64,000 nucleotides of DNA from Siphonodentalium dalli. Lineage: Eukaryota; Mollusca; Scaphopoda; Gadilida; Siphonodentaliidae. The notes below the pieces were generated by a model that was not told the origin of the DNA, did not search any database, and worked only from the letters and a program-made list of their open reading frames with translations. Made by a program: the position numbers and the translations under genes. Location of the stretch: assembly GCA_032622095.1 (NCBI GenBank), contig CP136065.1, positions 245,581,474 through 245,645,473 of the forward strand. The letters run 5' to 3'. Of this stretch, positions 34,086 to 45,911 are shown one piece after another. The first letter of the stretch is position 1; every line of letters starts with the position of its first letter.

Positions 34086-35890
34086 TGGGATGTAAACACA
34101 AGCACTGTATGTTTGCAATGAAAGCCCTGTTTTCCAGGAATGATCTAATTGCACAGGTCTCCCATGGGTCAGGGACATACAGAAGAGGTCCTGGTTAATT
34201 GGATTGAGCAAAATTTCCTGTAGGTTTCTTGACCATGGTAATTTTCCTACAGGATGCACTTTGGAATTATGAAAAAATACTGTAAATATTCCTATAATTT
34301 TCAGGCTATAGTGAATCGTCGTTTCCTATTTGGAATCCTATAGGATCCATGTGGATACTTTTAAAATGAAGAGTGCGGGGTGCGGAAAGTATTGTTTCTG
34401 CATGCATATCGTAAAAGAATTCACAGTACTAACACTTTTCATTGAGCAATACAATTTTAAAGATGCATAATCCGAATTACTGCTCACAAATTACTATTTC
34501 CTTGGCTACGGGGGTCAAAAATATTTTATTCGAGTCCAGGAACCCATCCATCAAAGTTCAGAATGATCAGATATCGATTTTGTTTAGTGGACCAGTAAAA
34601 GGTCGACGAGAAGATGGTCTCAAACCAAATTGCGGCTGCAGATGGATAACTCTAAAATCAAGTGGCTTTTTTGTGTTAGATATTTGACAAACCGGCAAAA
34701 TTTCATTGAACAAAATGTTGATAATAACAGGTTTTGGGCAATTTTATACTACAGTTGACTGTGGTTAGCATTATTTTTGGGCAATTAATCGATTCTGATA
34801 ACTGTAGCGGCATTTAAAAAAAACATTGTTGTTTTTGGAATCTGATGATATGGGGACAATCGAATCGGATTGATTACCTTTAACAGTGTAATATATATAT
34901 ACATGTACACATGGTTTTGTCCACAATGGTAAAACATCTAAATCATGCAGTTAAATCAGTCAAGTACAAAAATACAAATCAACACTACTTCACATGCAAA
35001 CAGTCACACAAGTGCACCAATCATTACAATGAGAATACTATACCTCGCATATAAACGGGACACCTTTTCAACCTACTTTGGGTAATCGTTGCTTATAATG
35101 AAATTCATGATTAATTTGTGTTCCATGAAATGTTCATTGCCAACGAAAATATATCAGTTAAATTGAAATGATATATATATATGTCCGATGCTGTGAAGAG
35201 AACAAAAAAAATTTAGGCCGATGACCTGTGTAAATCAATGTTTTTAGAAACATAGTCCCCCCCACAGCTGTCAATGTTGCCATAAAAGATACAAGTTGTT
35301 GCCATTGAGGATAAGGAATTTCATTATTTGCTAAGCTATCAAATTGTAGTGTTTTTGCATCAGATGAAAACTGATATCCGTCACGTGAGATATCGATATC
35401 TCACTCATATCCATCCGCGATAAAATTAAAAGTGATACAGTTTCTTGGAGGAAGACTGTGCTAAAAGTCCCTGAGTGTTCTGGTTGAAAAAATTGTAATA
35501 TATGATCAATTAAATGTTTTTGTTGAACATACTGATGTTAACCTCTCTATCCCTCAACCAGTCTGTCTGAAAAATGGAACTATTTTATATGCACAAGCTT
35601 ACTACCATGGCTGTGCTTGGGAATATAAATTTGTACTTTTTATTCGTTCTTTCGATTTGATACATGGGCCAACTGACGGAGCATATAATAAACAGAACAT
35701 CTACACTTTTTGGATGGATATGGTAATTATCTCATTCGTGACAACACAAAAAAAATAATTTTGACTTGTGGCAGAGCCAATCGTGGAAATTCATTTTTTT
35801 TGTCATCACTCGTGAGACAATTTCCATATCCAACCAAAAAGTGTAGATATTCTCTATGTAAAATGCCTAGTAGTTTTCGCATGTATTCAA
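34086..35890. other. Intron sequence, nothing recognised
   Basis: About 1.8 kb without a recognised gene or repeat family. Open frames at 34068-34259 (minus) and 34442-34687 (plus) have no recognisable domain and no matching phase for the gene. Confidence 0.35.
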
Positions 35891-36285
35891 GCCTTGAATA
35901 GTGAGTCAGTCATTTGCCAAATGAGGTCCACAGAGGGCTAGCATCACTAAATTCACCCTCTGGGGACCTCATTCTTCTTGGGCCTCATATTCTGGAAAGT
36001 ATCTTTAGTCTCAAATTAACATTCTTTTTAATTACTTTTTCCCTTATGTTCAGTTTCTATATCCCCTAATTTGCAGAATATAAAATGACTGATGTGTGAA
36101 CATCACCAACTTCAACTGGGAAACTTCAATCTCAACCTAGGTCTCCCATAGCAGTTGAGGCCTCAGCAGAATGTGGTTCCCAAAAGGTGAATTTGGTGAC
36201 ACTAGCACGCTGGGCGGGATATCATCACTAAATTCACCCTCTGGGGACCTCATTCTGCAAATGACACACACTATTTCAAGGCTTG
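35891..36285. mobile_element. C-family element, long form
   Basis: gccttgaatagtgagtcagt to cacactatttcaaggcttg, with the internal spacer of the long form (ctggaaagtatctttagtct ... cccatagcagttgaggcctc). Confidence 0.8.
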
Positions 36286-36310
36286 CAAGTGTTGGAGGAA
36301 AATGAATCTA

Positions 36311-36433
36311 CAGTAATGCCCTAAATAATCGACTCCTTAAACACAGCAGAATTATGGGTAATTTTTCAGGATTTATCCTGAAAAATTACCCATAATTATA
36401 CTGTGGTTAAGGAGTCGATTATTTTGGGCATTG
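36311..36433. mobile_element. A-family MITE, short form
   Basis: Only the outer arms remain: cagtaatgccctaaataatc ... gatttatcctg ... attattttgggcattg. Confidence 0.8.
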
Positions 36434-36626
36434 ATCTAATTGTAAGATAAAATGTATGATCAATCGCTCCAAGGGAGAATAAAAAGTGTGGGTTGAAATT
36501 ATTCAGAAAATATGCATCCTCATTAAAACTGTTCCCATGGAATACATTAATGCTATATTAACCACCTGAATGTTTCAGAAAAGTAAAAAACTATCTCATA
36601 GGAAATTAAATGTTCAGATAATACGT

Positions 36627-37129
36627 TTAACCCTTTCTATATTAACCATTTGAGTGCCAGGTCAATTTTTGTATCAACCCATATTCCCTGTGCCAATGCA
36701 TTCTCTTATATATGCGAGTCGACCATAGGTCGCCTCACATATATAAGAGAATGCATTGGCCTAACTTTTTTTTTTTTTTTTTTTTTTTTTACAATTTTAA
36801 TAATTTATTCTTATATTCTTTAACAGACTTATTTTGTAGGTTTAGGGCCGATGAGATCGGCCCCTGGCACTCAAATGGTTAAAGCATCATTGATGATTCG
36901 TTATCCCATAGGAAATGTTCAGATAATAAGTTAAACAAATGACAATAGGTCGTTCGTTGAACTTATTATCTGAACATTTCCATCAATAAATAGGTCTCCT
37001 TCTGCTCTTTTATTTATCTGTCGTCTGCTTTTATTTATTACCTGTACATCCCTGGATTTCAATAATAGACCATCCCAATGTACATTTTTTAACTGACTGG
37101 GAGAATCCATTTAGTATAGAAAGGGTTAA
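36627..37129. mobile_element. D-family TTAA element with a nested B2 element
   Basis: TTAA ends with ccctttctat... and ...tccatttagtatagaaaggg. It contains an internal hairpin aatgttcagataataagtt / aacttattatctgaacattt. Relatives are at 58449-59266 (complete, array-expanded) and 52010-52105 (right end). It ends 121 bp before exon C. Confidence 0.75.
36642..36882. mobile_element. B2-family TTAA MITE nested in the D element
   Basis: ttaaccatttgagtgccagg to cctggcactcaaatggttaa, with one core hairpin and a T run of about 28. Removing it leaves one TTAA and restores ctttctatattaaagcatca of the D family. Confidence 0.82.
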
Positions 37130-37249
37130 GACCCTGTTCAGAATTATGCATGGGGCACCCAGCCCTGTTCCTTATGATGTGGACCTAGTTTCCCCCACCC
37201 AATCCCAGGTACTACGTGCTGACATAACAATAATTCATGCGACATGCAC

Positions 37250-37418
37250 CTTCAGCATAATCCGTACTCAGCCCGTTCAACATAGACACATATTTTGATG
37301 CCACTTTCGAGAACAGCACCACGTCACCGTTGTCGGCAAGAGAGTTAAGCGGACTCGTATCAGAATTCAGGTAGCTGTCCCTCAGCGCTTCGGCGTCTTC
37401 GTTCGACATTTTCCTCAC
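37250..37418 (-). CDS. Exon C: post-REJ helical segment
   Basis: This minus-strand exon of 169 bp has acceptor catatttcag and donor gtgcat after GAAG. That donor is weak, but it is the one that keeps exons D and E open. It enters in phase 0 with V-R-K-M-S-N-E-D and contains NGDVVLFSKVASKYVSMLN before ending in TDYAE plus one base. Acidic spacers and an amphipathic helix (FSKVASKYVSMLN) fit the region between the REJ strands and the GAIN-type region of polycystins. A TTAA foldback element with another nested in it ends 121 bp on the intron side of the donor. Confidence 0.8.
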
Positions 37419-37456
37419 CTGAAATATGCAGTATCAATATCATGAAAACACATATC

Positions 37457-37894
37457 TAATCCTTTCATGACGGAAGCTGCGCTGGCGCAACATTAAAGAC
37501 CCTGTGCCAATACATTCTCTTATATATGTGAGTTGACCATAGAATGCAATGGCCTAACAATTTTTTATAAATGTTTCTTAAATTCTTTAACAATTTTTAT
37601 CATTTTTTTTTACATTCTATAATAATTGTTATAATTTTTTATCACTTTTTCTTATATTCATTAACAATTTTTATCATTATTTCTTACATTCTTTCACAAT
37701 TATTTATAAATTTTTTCATTTTTTCTTACATTTTTTAACAACTATAAAAAATAATATAAAATTTGTTAGGCCAAATCATTCTCTTATATATGTGAGGTGA
37801 CCTATGGACCTAAGGTCGACCCGCATATATAAAAGAATGCATGGGCACAGAGTTTTTCGCAAAAATTCAGGAAGCTCCAGTCATGAAAGGGCTA
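37457..37894. mobile_element. B3-family TTAA-type element, degenerate ends
   Basis: ctaatcctttcatgacggaa to ctccagtcatgaaagggcta a, with two degenerate core hairpins and a T-rich spacer. It lies 39 bp upstream of the exon C acceptor. Confidence 0.7.
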
Positions 37895-38475
37895 ATAAAT
37901 GATAAAATGCACATTAAAATTTCACCTGGAGTCGACAAATTCCAATTTCATAATTACCCAAAATATAAGAAAAATCAGAGTCTAAATTTATTTGTGATAA
38001 ATAAATGATTAAATGATTTGTGATAAATAATTGTGATACAGCGGCATAAACAAAGACATGTGTGTAAATAGGAATTTATCATTGCACTTGAAAAATCACG
38101 ATTATATAAATAATCAATTTTATGATCGAAGAAATCGATTAAAATAGATTTCGGGTTTCCCCCAATGTTGCAATGACATATGATTACGTACATTCGCAGT
38201 ATTAGATACGCCACCTTGAATTTGAATTACGAAAATAATTAGTTATTTGGCAAACTAAGTCATAAATTAATTTTCATTATAATTACTATGTTGTTTGTAT
38301 TGTTCATACGGTAAATGGGTGTATTTTGCAGTAACCCATGGCTCAAATTGGTCCCAAAAATGGCCAGATTTACTGGACATTACCCCTTTAAATTGTCCTT
38401 AATTAGCTGATATAATGTTCAAGTGAATAGCAAATAAACATGCTATTCTGGTTGAGAGAAACATAAGAAAATATA
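37895..38475. other. Intron sequence, nothing recognised
   Basis: AT-rich with no recognised repeat or coding signal. Confidence 0.3.
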
Positions 38476-38616
38476 CACTCAGTGTATCATCGCTGAGGAA
38501 GGCCAGTGACCGAGAATTGTTCTACTCAGTGTATCATCGCTGAGGAAGGCCAGTGACTGAGAATTGTTCTACTCAGTGTATCATCGCTGAGGAAGGCCAG
38601 TGGCCGATAATTGTTC
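38476..38616. repeat. 47-bp tandem repeat, 3 units
   Basis: actcagtgtatcatcgctga ggaaggccagtga repeats with starts at 38478, 38525 and 38572. Confidence 0.93.
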
Positions 38617-38642
38617 TGATTATTGAGCTGCTATATTATATA

Positions 38643-39068
38643 TTAACCCTTTCAGTGCCAGGTTTGATTTTTGTATCAACCCATATACCCTGTGCCAATG
38701 CATTCTCTTATATATGCAAGTCGACCATAGGTCGCCTCGCATATATAAGAGAATGCATTGGTCTAACAATTTTTCATCATTTGTTATTATTTTTTACAAT
38801 TTTAATAATTTTTTCTTATATTCTTTAACAGACTTATTTTGTAGGTTTAGTGCCAGGGAATCTTACATTTTTCATGGGCATCAAAATTATTACTATGAAT
38901 ACTTGGTGATAGTTTTGAGTTATAACATGCCCCTAAGGTTTTAACCAGTTTGTTTTTAAATTCGCTATAGCATGCTTAAGCATTACCAAAAAAAATTCAA
39001 CCCAAAAAAAAAAACAATCGAAAATAAATTAAAAAAAATATTTAGGGCCGATTTTACTGAAAGGGTTA
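38643..39068. mobile_element. B2-family TTAA foldback MITE, full length
   Basis: TTAA with ccctttcagtgccaggtttg and inverted ...ttactgaaaggg. One strong core hairpin, then a spacer shared with 13648-14071 (inverted) and 46577-46937. Confidence 0.85.
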
Positions 39069-39508
39069 AAATGCCGATTGAACTACACGGCCCCTCTGAT
39101 TATGGGTTAGCTACAAGGTTCAAATATACACTCACAGCCGTATAAAAGTCTTCAGCGTATTTAACCGTATTGCTTTTTTGTTGCCAGGCAGCAGTAGGCC
39201 TGCCTATACATGAGCGAGTTAAGAACATGTACCTACACTGCATAGAGTCTTGGTTCTATGGCGATAACTCTCAATCGTGAGGCAGGGTTAGACCAATATG
39301 CACTGATATCTTCTCTATCGACACAATGTCTAGACTAATTCGGTCCCAAAGTGAATATGACACATGAGAGTCAATGATCTAATGAGATATATGCAAACTG
39401 TTCCGAAATGAGAGAGTATATTCCTGTTTCCAGATTTAAATTTCCAATTAAATGCACGACCGTTGTGATGAAATGCGTCTGAAAACTCATTAGAAATTGT
39501 GTCAATTA
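39069..39508. other. Intron sequence, nothing recognised
   Basis: No repeat or coding signal recognised. Confidence 0.3.
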
Positions 39509-39719
39509 CAGTAATGCTCTAATTAATCGACTGCTTAACCACAGCAGAATTATGGGTAACTTTTCAGGATTTAGTCGGAAATATGGCTTGTTGCCATTCA
39601 TCGGAAAGCTCGGCGAGAGCTTTCCGATAAATGGCAACAAGCCATATTTCCGACTAAATCCTGAAAAGTTACCCATAATTCTGCTGTGGTTAAGCAGTCG
39701 ATTAATTAGAGCATTGCTG
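39509..39719. mobile_element. A-family foldback MITE, full length
   Basis: cagtaatgctctaattaatc to agagcattgctg between TA dinucleotides; loop agctcggcgagagct. Confidence 0.9.
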
Positions 39720-39797
39720 TATACATTAGTGGGTGAAATAAATCATATGGAGATGATCAATTTTAACTTTCGTGGACATTTGTTTGGGTAACTGATA

Positions 39798-40058
39798 TTA
39801 ACCCTTCCACCTGGAGCTTCCTGAATTTTGCGAAAACCCTGTGCAAATGCATTCTCTTATAATGCGAGTTGCCCATAGGGCGCCTCGCATATATATAAGA
39901 GAATGCATTGGCCTAACAATGTTTACCTTGACCTCTTAAGCCAGTGCATTCTTTTATATATGCGAGGCTTCCTATGAGAGACTCACATATATAAGAGAAT
40001 GCACTGGCACAGTGTTTTTAATGCTGCACCAACGCAGCTCACATCATGAAAGGGTTAA
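39798..40058. mobile_element. B3-family TTAA foldback MITE
   Basis: TTAA, cccttccacctggagcttcc at left, acgcagctcacatcatgaaa ggg at right, two core hairpins with a short spacer. Confidence 0.83.
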
Positions 40059-40489
40059 ACCCTGCAGAGCTAGCCGATCTATTATTTGGTTTTAGTTGGG
40101 GTTTATTATTTCAACTGCCAGATCATATCACGATGCTTTCATTTTTAAAGGTGGAGGAAAGAACGCACAGAAAAATACTCCACTGCACATAGAAAACGAC
40201 TTCCAAATATCAACTGACAAACTTTCCCCGATACACAAACCTGGTTACCTTCACTGGGCATTTTATTTTTTATTACTTGGTTTACGGATTGTTTTGGCTA
40301 AAAGGTAGGGGCTGAGGTGGGAGGAAAAAAAATAAAAATAAAATCTGTACAATTTTTTTTTAAATTCAAATTGTCAAAAAATAGGGTCCGGAGAAATAAA
40401 ATACTTGCTGTATAATATTAAATAATCTCCTCATCTAAAACATGCCACCATATCACCTATAACTATGCTTTGCCCTTGTACACTTGCAT
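40059..40489. other. Intron sequence, nothing recognised
   Basis: A plus-strand open frame at 40096-40308 has no recognisable domain; A-rich runs follow. Confidence 0.3.
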
Positions 40490-40497
40490 AGGCAAAT

Positions 40498-40965
40498 TAG
40501 GGACCAGCCGAGAGGGCGACGTGGGCGAAGAAGTCTCCATATTCTTGCTCACTTCTCCCTAATTTTGCAGCCGGGCGAAGTTTAAGTCGCCCTGAAATTT
40601 CCGAAGTTGACCGACGAAAATCGGCAAAATATTCATCCTAATTTAGTGCCAACATTGATTGAACCCAGTTATCCATTGACAGGGTCTCCTAACACACCAT
40701 AATTGTTATTAACATCTGTATTAATCCGATGCGGGAGCATATTCACACCTGAGATTTGAACAAAATTATTCCATATATGAACCATTGTTTCATCATTTTA
40801 ATTTAGATATTACATATCTCCTATTTTCGTTATATAGACGACTACTGCACTTGTCGATTTCAATTTTGTAAATCCGACTTCGCCCTATCGATTGCCCACT
40901 TCGCCTTATTTTTGTGACAGGGAGAAGTCACTTCGCCCTGAAAATCAGGTCTAGGCTGGTCCCTG
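40498..40965. mobile_element. hAT-like MITE, source family of the 31-bp minisatellite
   Basis: A 468-bp element with inverted ends tagggaccagccgaga and tctaggctggtccctg, flanked by the perfect 8-bp duplication aggcaaat (40490-40497, 40966-40973). Inside are gggcgacgtgggcgaagaag and inverted cttcgccctg blocks. The left 31 bases match the minisatellite unit of 1505-7575 apart from a few substitutions. No coding capacity. Confidence 0.82.
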
Positions 40966-41199
40966 AGGCAAATACATTTTTTTTCTATTGATAGATGAAA
41001 AAGTAAAACAATATCAAAGTTTGTCATTTTGTCTTTGACATTCAATACCATAATGATCGCCAGGAGGCATAATTGTTCAATCGATGTTGTATATTTTATA
41101 CAAACTTATACTTTTTTCATTTTTTTTTTACATGTCTGGATTAATAATCCCATTGGCGGAAATAAAAAAAACAAAAACTAAATTTATATTTTTTTTGAC

Positions 41200-41309
41200 T
41201 CGGGGAGAGCTTTCAGATGAATGGCAACAAGCCATATTTCCGACTAAATCCTGAAAAGTTACCCATAATTCTGCTGTGGTTAAGGGGTCGATTACTTAGG
41301 GCATTACTG
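41200..41309. mobile_element. A-family MITE, right half
   Basis: Begins at the loop (gactcggggagagctttcag) and ends gggcattactg, TA. Confidence 0.82.
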
Positions 41310-41310
41310 T

Positions 41311-41400
41311 ATGTGCACATCATATATGAGTGGCATGCGGGTATTCAGACACTGTGTTGTGAACACAGTGGTCTTTCGAATATGTATTAACCCTTTCAGT
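41311..41400. repeat. Duplicated 90-bp block, occupied copy
   Basis: tgtgcacatcatatatgagt ... ttcgaatatgtattaa matches 43382-43465 closely. Here the TTAA is followed by B2-type sequence (ccctttcagtgccaagtccg). Confidence 0.85.
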
Positions 41401-41440
41401 GCCAAGTCCGATTGTAGGGAAATCCGTAAAGCAAGTAATA
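41397..41440. mobile_element. B2-family TTAA element, left-end remnant
   Basis: ttaaccctttcagtgccaag tccgatt... stops being recognisable after about 40 bp. Confidence 0.6.
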
Positions 41441-41584
41441 AAAAATAAAATTCCCTGTGTGTGGATGAAAACTCTATGATTATTCGGATTCAAACCAGAT
41501 TTTCAATCACTTTATGGATTATGTTGACCTAATGGGAAAAGCACACCGAGAGGGAATATGGTGATGACATCACTGAGTACTTAC

Positions 41585-41754
41585 CGTCTTGACTCCGAGC
41601 GGAAATATGGTGATGGCATCACGGGTGTCTTTAATCTCAGCAAACAGTGATATTTTGTATTCATCGTAATCGGCACCAGCTGGAACGAACGCATCCATGA
41701 CATTCTCAACACCGAAACCCAAATCTATGTCAAGTGGATTATCCTTATGTCTCC
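41585..41754 (-). CDS. Exon B: REJ module, continuation
   Basis: This 170-bp minus-strand exon has acceptor tttcacag and donor gtaagt. It starts with two bases that complete the Gly codon of exon A and ends on a full codon (VKT). The reading includes LDIDLGFGVENVMDAF and YDEYKISLFAEIKDTRDA. This matches the REJ pattern of a Gly-rich turn, then a hydrophobic strand, then an extended strand of the type xYxISLxAEIxDxxxA. It directly continues exon A in frame, which supports both. The first 18 bases of the exon and its acceptor are also the repeat unit of a long tandem array that fills the adjacent intron (41737-42712). Confidence 0.87.
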
Positions 41755-42712
41755 CTGTGAAATTGACATGTATAATGTTAATGGACATGTATAACACAGA
41801 AACCCGGGTTGATTGATAACATGTATAACACAGAAACCCGGGTCGATTGATAGCAGATTATCCTTATGTCTCCCTGTGAAATTGACATGTATAATGTTAA
41901 TGGACATGTATAACACAGAAACCCGGGTTGATTGATAGCAGATTATCCTTGTGTCTCCCTGTGAAATTGACATGTATAATGTTAATGGACATGTATAACA
42001 CAGAAACCTGGGTCGATTGATCGCAGATTATCCTTGTGTCTCCCTGTGAAATTGACATGTATAATGTTAATGGACATGTATAACACAGAAACCCGGGTTG
42101 ATTGATAGCAGATTATCCTTGTGTCTCCCTGTGAAATTGACATATATAATGTTAATGGACATGTATAACACAGAAACCTGGGTCGATTGATAACAGATTA
42201 TCCTTGTGTCTCCCTGTGAAATTGACATGTATAATGTTAATGGACATGTATAACACAGAAACCCGGGTCGATTGATAACAGATTATCCTTGTGTCTCCCT
42301 GTGAAATTGACATGTATAATGTTAATGGACATGTATAACACAGAAACCTGGGTCGATTGATAACAGATTATCCTTGTGTCTCCCTGTGAAATTGACATGT
42401 ATAATGTTAATGGACATGTATAACACAGAAACCCGGGTTGATTGATAACAGATTATCCTTGTGTCTCCCTGTGAAATTGACATATATAATGTTAATGGAC
42501 ATGTATAACACAGAAACCCGGGTCGATTGATAGCAGATTATCCTTGTGTCTCCCTGTGAAATTGACATGCATAATGTTAATGGACATGTATAACACAGAA
42601 ACCCGGGTCGATTGATAACATGTATAACACAGAAACCCGGGTCGATTGATAACATGTATAACACAGAAACCCGGGTCGATTGATAGCAGATTATCCATAT
42701 GTCTCCCTGTGA
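41737..42712. repeat. 85-bp tandem array that copies the exon B acceptor
   Basis: The unit contains gattatccttgtgtctccct gtgaaattgacatgtataat and then gttaatggacatgtataaca cagaaacccgggtcgattga. Period is 85 bp, with shorter 29-34-bp subunits near 41810 and 42610-42665. About 11 copies. The first 18 bases (41737-41754) are coding sequence of exon B, and ctgtgaaa is its acceptor, so every unit brings another ttcacag|ggagacA-type acceptor. In the phase of exon A each upstream copy would run into TAA after about 20 codons. Confidence 0.95.
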
Positions 42713-42754
42713 TGTTGTTGGGGGAAAATGCTACAGTGACATATAATCCTTTTG

Positions 42755-43030
42755 TACAGTGAAAACTGTAATCTGCGGCCACCGTTGAGAACGGCCACCT
42801 TTCTTTACCGGCCGTATTGGCGATGTACAGACTGATTTTATTATATAAATGAACTGTCGTGAGCGGCCACCTGTCAAACGCGACCAACGAGTGGTATAAG
42901 TGGGCAAAAATAGAAAAATATACCCTTAATGTGCGGCCACTTTATTGTCCAAAAGTAAATATTTCGATAGTTTTCGAAAGAAACCATTGTAAACAGGTAA
43001 AGTCGACTTCCGGTTATAGCAGACACATCT
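42755..43030. mobile_element. Possible pogo/Tigger-like remnant
   Basis: gtacagtgaaaactgtaatc with repeated gcggccacc/acggccacc blocks is reminiscent of the ends of pogo-type Tc1/mariner elements (cagtg...cggccacc). No transposase frame and no second end could be confirmed. Confidence 0.35.
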
Positions 43031-43273
43031 CATCAATATTCATGAGTTGATTCGCTGTGCTCAGGCTTCATGGAAGCCCTTGTTGTGAGCATTGTTATAA
43101 AGAAACCTATCGCTTGGTTAATTAAATGCATGTGTCATCGAATGTCTGGCGATAAACAATGAATGAGTTGGCTATTCAATTAGAATGTATGAATGGAAGC
43201 CACTTGCCATGGGTTATGTTAAGAAAAGAAGGTTTATATAAACAAAGAATACAAACTGGCCTTATGTAAAGGA

Positions 43274-43360
43274 TAATGACTGAGTGAAGTGTCTGGGACC
43301 AAATAATCACCCAAGGCCGTGAGTGTTGGGCCCAGACACTTCACCAGGTCATTATCTGAC
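43274..43360. repeat. Imperfect inverted repeat
   Basis: gataatgactgagtgaagtg tctggg pairs with cccagacacttcaccaggtc attatc around a 33-bp loop. Confidence 0.6.
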
Positions 43361-43381
43361 TAATTAAAACCCACACACCTA

Positions 43382-43465
43382 TGTGCACATCATATATGAG
43401 TGGCATGCGGGTATTCGGACACTGTGTTGTGAAAACAGTGGTCTTTCGAATATGTATTAATTAAT
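43382..43465. repeat. Duplicated 90-bp block, empty copy
   Basis: Same block as 41311-41400 but continuing tatgtattaattaatgaatt, with no TTAA element after the target. Confidence 0.83.
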
Positions 43466-45698
43466 GAATTATAAGCTTTGCTGAACACCCATTAAAACCT
43501 ACTATCCAATAATTTTATTGGTTTGGCCTTTATACATCGCTGACCTGATAGCGAGCGGTTAGCAACTGTGCATGTGATATCTTAACACAATTTGCAGTCG
43601 TCACATTTCAGCATGGGCTGAATGCAAGTTACCATTAATCAGGAAAAAGTACAGTATTTTCCGTCACCTCATATTTATGGTCTGGCTTCCCCATTCATAA
43701 CCCAGACCCGCAAGATAAGAGTCATGCTATTGGGGTTTGCTGCTGTAGTGTGGACTCACGACATGCATATGAGATAATATTTTTTTCATTTTTATCTATT
43801 TCAGCCTTTTTTTTCGTATATGATTTCATATATTATTTGTTGAACGATTACTAGCTTGAATTTCAATAACCCTCATTTGGTAAAAAAAGGGACATGGTAT
43901 AACACGGTTTTCATTTGGGTGGGGCATCAAGCTTCGAAGTTTAAACTGCACCCCTCCATTCTGCAAACTGTCCTGCATCCCTTTTCGTGTTAGCAAACAG
44001 CATTTTTCAACTGGATTTCTTATTTTTCTCTTTCTTTTCTGTTTTGCACGTCCATTTTATGTTTGTTGTTGAGTGCGTTTTAATTGCTATTTTAGAGTAG
44101 ACACGATTACTTATCTTGGAACTTGAACTAATTATCGTTCTTTACATTCTATTATTTCTATAATATGACCTGGGGTGGGGGTTGTTTGGTCAAACTTATC
44201 ACACATGACAATCTGTCTCATCTAAGAGTTCTATGTATAAAACTTTTTTGTTTTGCTTGGCAATATTATATTTAAATATTGACGCGAAAATGTAGTTTAT
44301 GTTTTGGTATGGACAATTAGGAAATTCCAACTGCATTTGTAACCAAAGCTGGAAACTTCTATTTGGGCTGCAAGCATACAACTGGTAGACTTCAAGCTTT
44401 CCAATTGTTGTATATTTGTCTCGCCAACCCTCGTCTATGTGGTGATTTATGACACTTTTATTACAAATTTTCACTGAAATGTAAGAACGATTTAAATTTT
44501 AACATCAGATAAATGTCAACTTGTTGTTTCTTTTACAATTGATGAGTCATTAACTCATTGATATTTCCAACTATTGAACATTTTGATAAAAGTTTCGCAT
44601 GAAACCAGCTCAATCTACTCGCCATATCCTTGTCTTACATCTTTCGCAAATTTGGAATTCAATTTGATGTAATTCTTCACTGTTGATGTCACTGGGAGAT
44701 TAACATGTCGAATGTTATTAATCGACACGCTGTTTCCGCCCCTGGTTAAGTTGTCCTGCTAATATGCTATGATGCTGGTGGGTCCTGCTGATTTGCTATG
44801 ATGCTATATTGCTATTTTTCTAAAGTTGTTATTTAGCTGTGTAATATAGGTTGATAAATACACGATATATTAATATACCGGCTCCATATGCTCTGAAAAA
44901 TACAAACTGTTTTCAATTTTCGCACCGAAGTGAAACAAAAGCTCATTACTTCTACCACTTCAGGAATAGAATAACAAGGAACATTCTTTATTGTTTCGTG
45001 TTGTCCAGAATTTTCTGCATTCGATCACTTGAATTATTCTTTCTGGGCTTAACAGGCCGCATGAGAATTGTAGCGTATTTATCGACCTATGTTGATCCCT
45101 GGAACCTGACCGCAATTTAATAAAAAACGAGCATAATTTGGATCTTGAAATATCTTACAATATACATGTATGTTTTTCAATGTTTTATAAACATAATAGC
45201 TTTTCTCGATTCTTCATATTAGCCACAGGTCGTGAACATGACAACTAAGAAAAAATAAAGGTACATTTTCAAAACAGCATCAGTTTGCTCTACCAACATT
45301 ATAGTAATTCACCAGGACCAATCAGCATAAAAGCAGGACCACTTCACCGGGACGGTTTATTCCTCTTCCCAATGTGGTCATTATTTTACAGGTCATTATT
45401 TAGATAATGCACAGTTGAGCTAATAATGACTCGCAAAATAATTACCACCTCGTCGAGCTAACACCTCGGTGTCTTGAGTGGAAGACATTCGTCGGGATAA
45501 TACTCAAGCAACAACAATAGGTCGACCAGCAAGTGGGTTTTAAGTAGTATTATGAACTTTCAACAGTGAGAAAGTCTTTGATTGCATGACTGCCCCTCAT
45601 GTCCTCCAACCAACACCAGCACCCCATCCATTTCTCCGCACCCCACTCTGCCCCCAACGACGATGCACCTAATTATCAAAAATGAAACTGACCAGCTA
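43466..45698. other. Intron sequence, nothing recognised
   Basis: About 2.2 kb in the intron between exons A and B. Open frames at 44199-44474 (minus) and 44851-45120 (plus) show no domain and no usable phase. Composition is AT-rich. Confidence 0.35.
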
Positions 45699-45911
45699 CA
45701 GTAATGCCCTAATTAATCAACTCCTTAACCACAGCAGAATTATGGGTAACTTTTCAGGATTTAGTCGAAAATATGGCTTGTTGCCATTCATCGGAAAGCT
45801 CTCGGCGAGAGCTTTCCGATGAATGGCAACAAGCCATATTTCCGACTAAATCCTGAAAAGTTACCCATAATTCTGCTGTGGTTAAGGAGTCAATTAATTA
45901 GAGGATCACTG
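45699..45911. mobile_element. A-family foldback MITE, full length
   Basis: cagtaatgccctaattaatc to gaggatcactg between TA dinucleotides, arms nearly perfect. Confidence 0.9.

Noticed and set aside
34442-34687. 81-codon plus-strand frame
   Set aside because: No domain, codon pattern or splice context; opposite strand to the gene.
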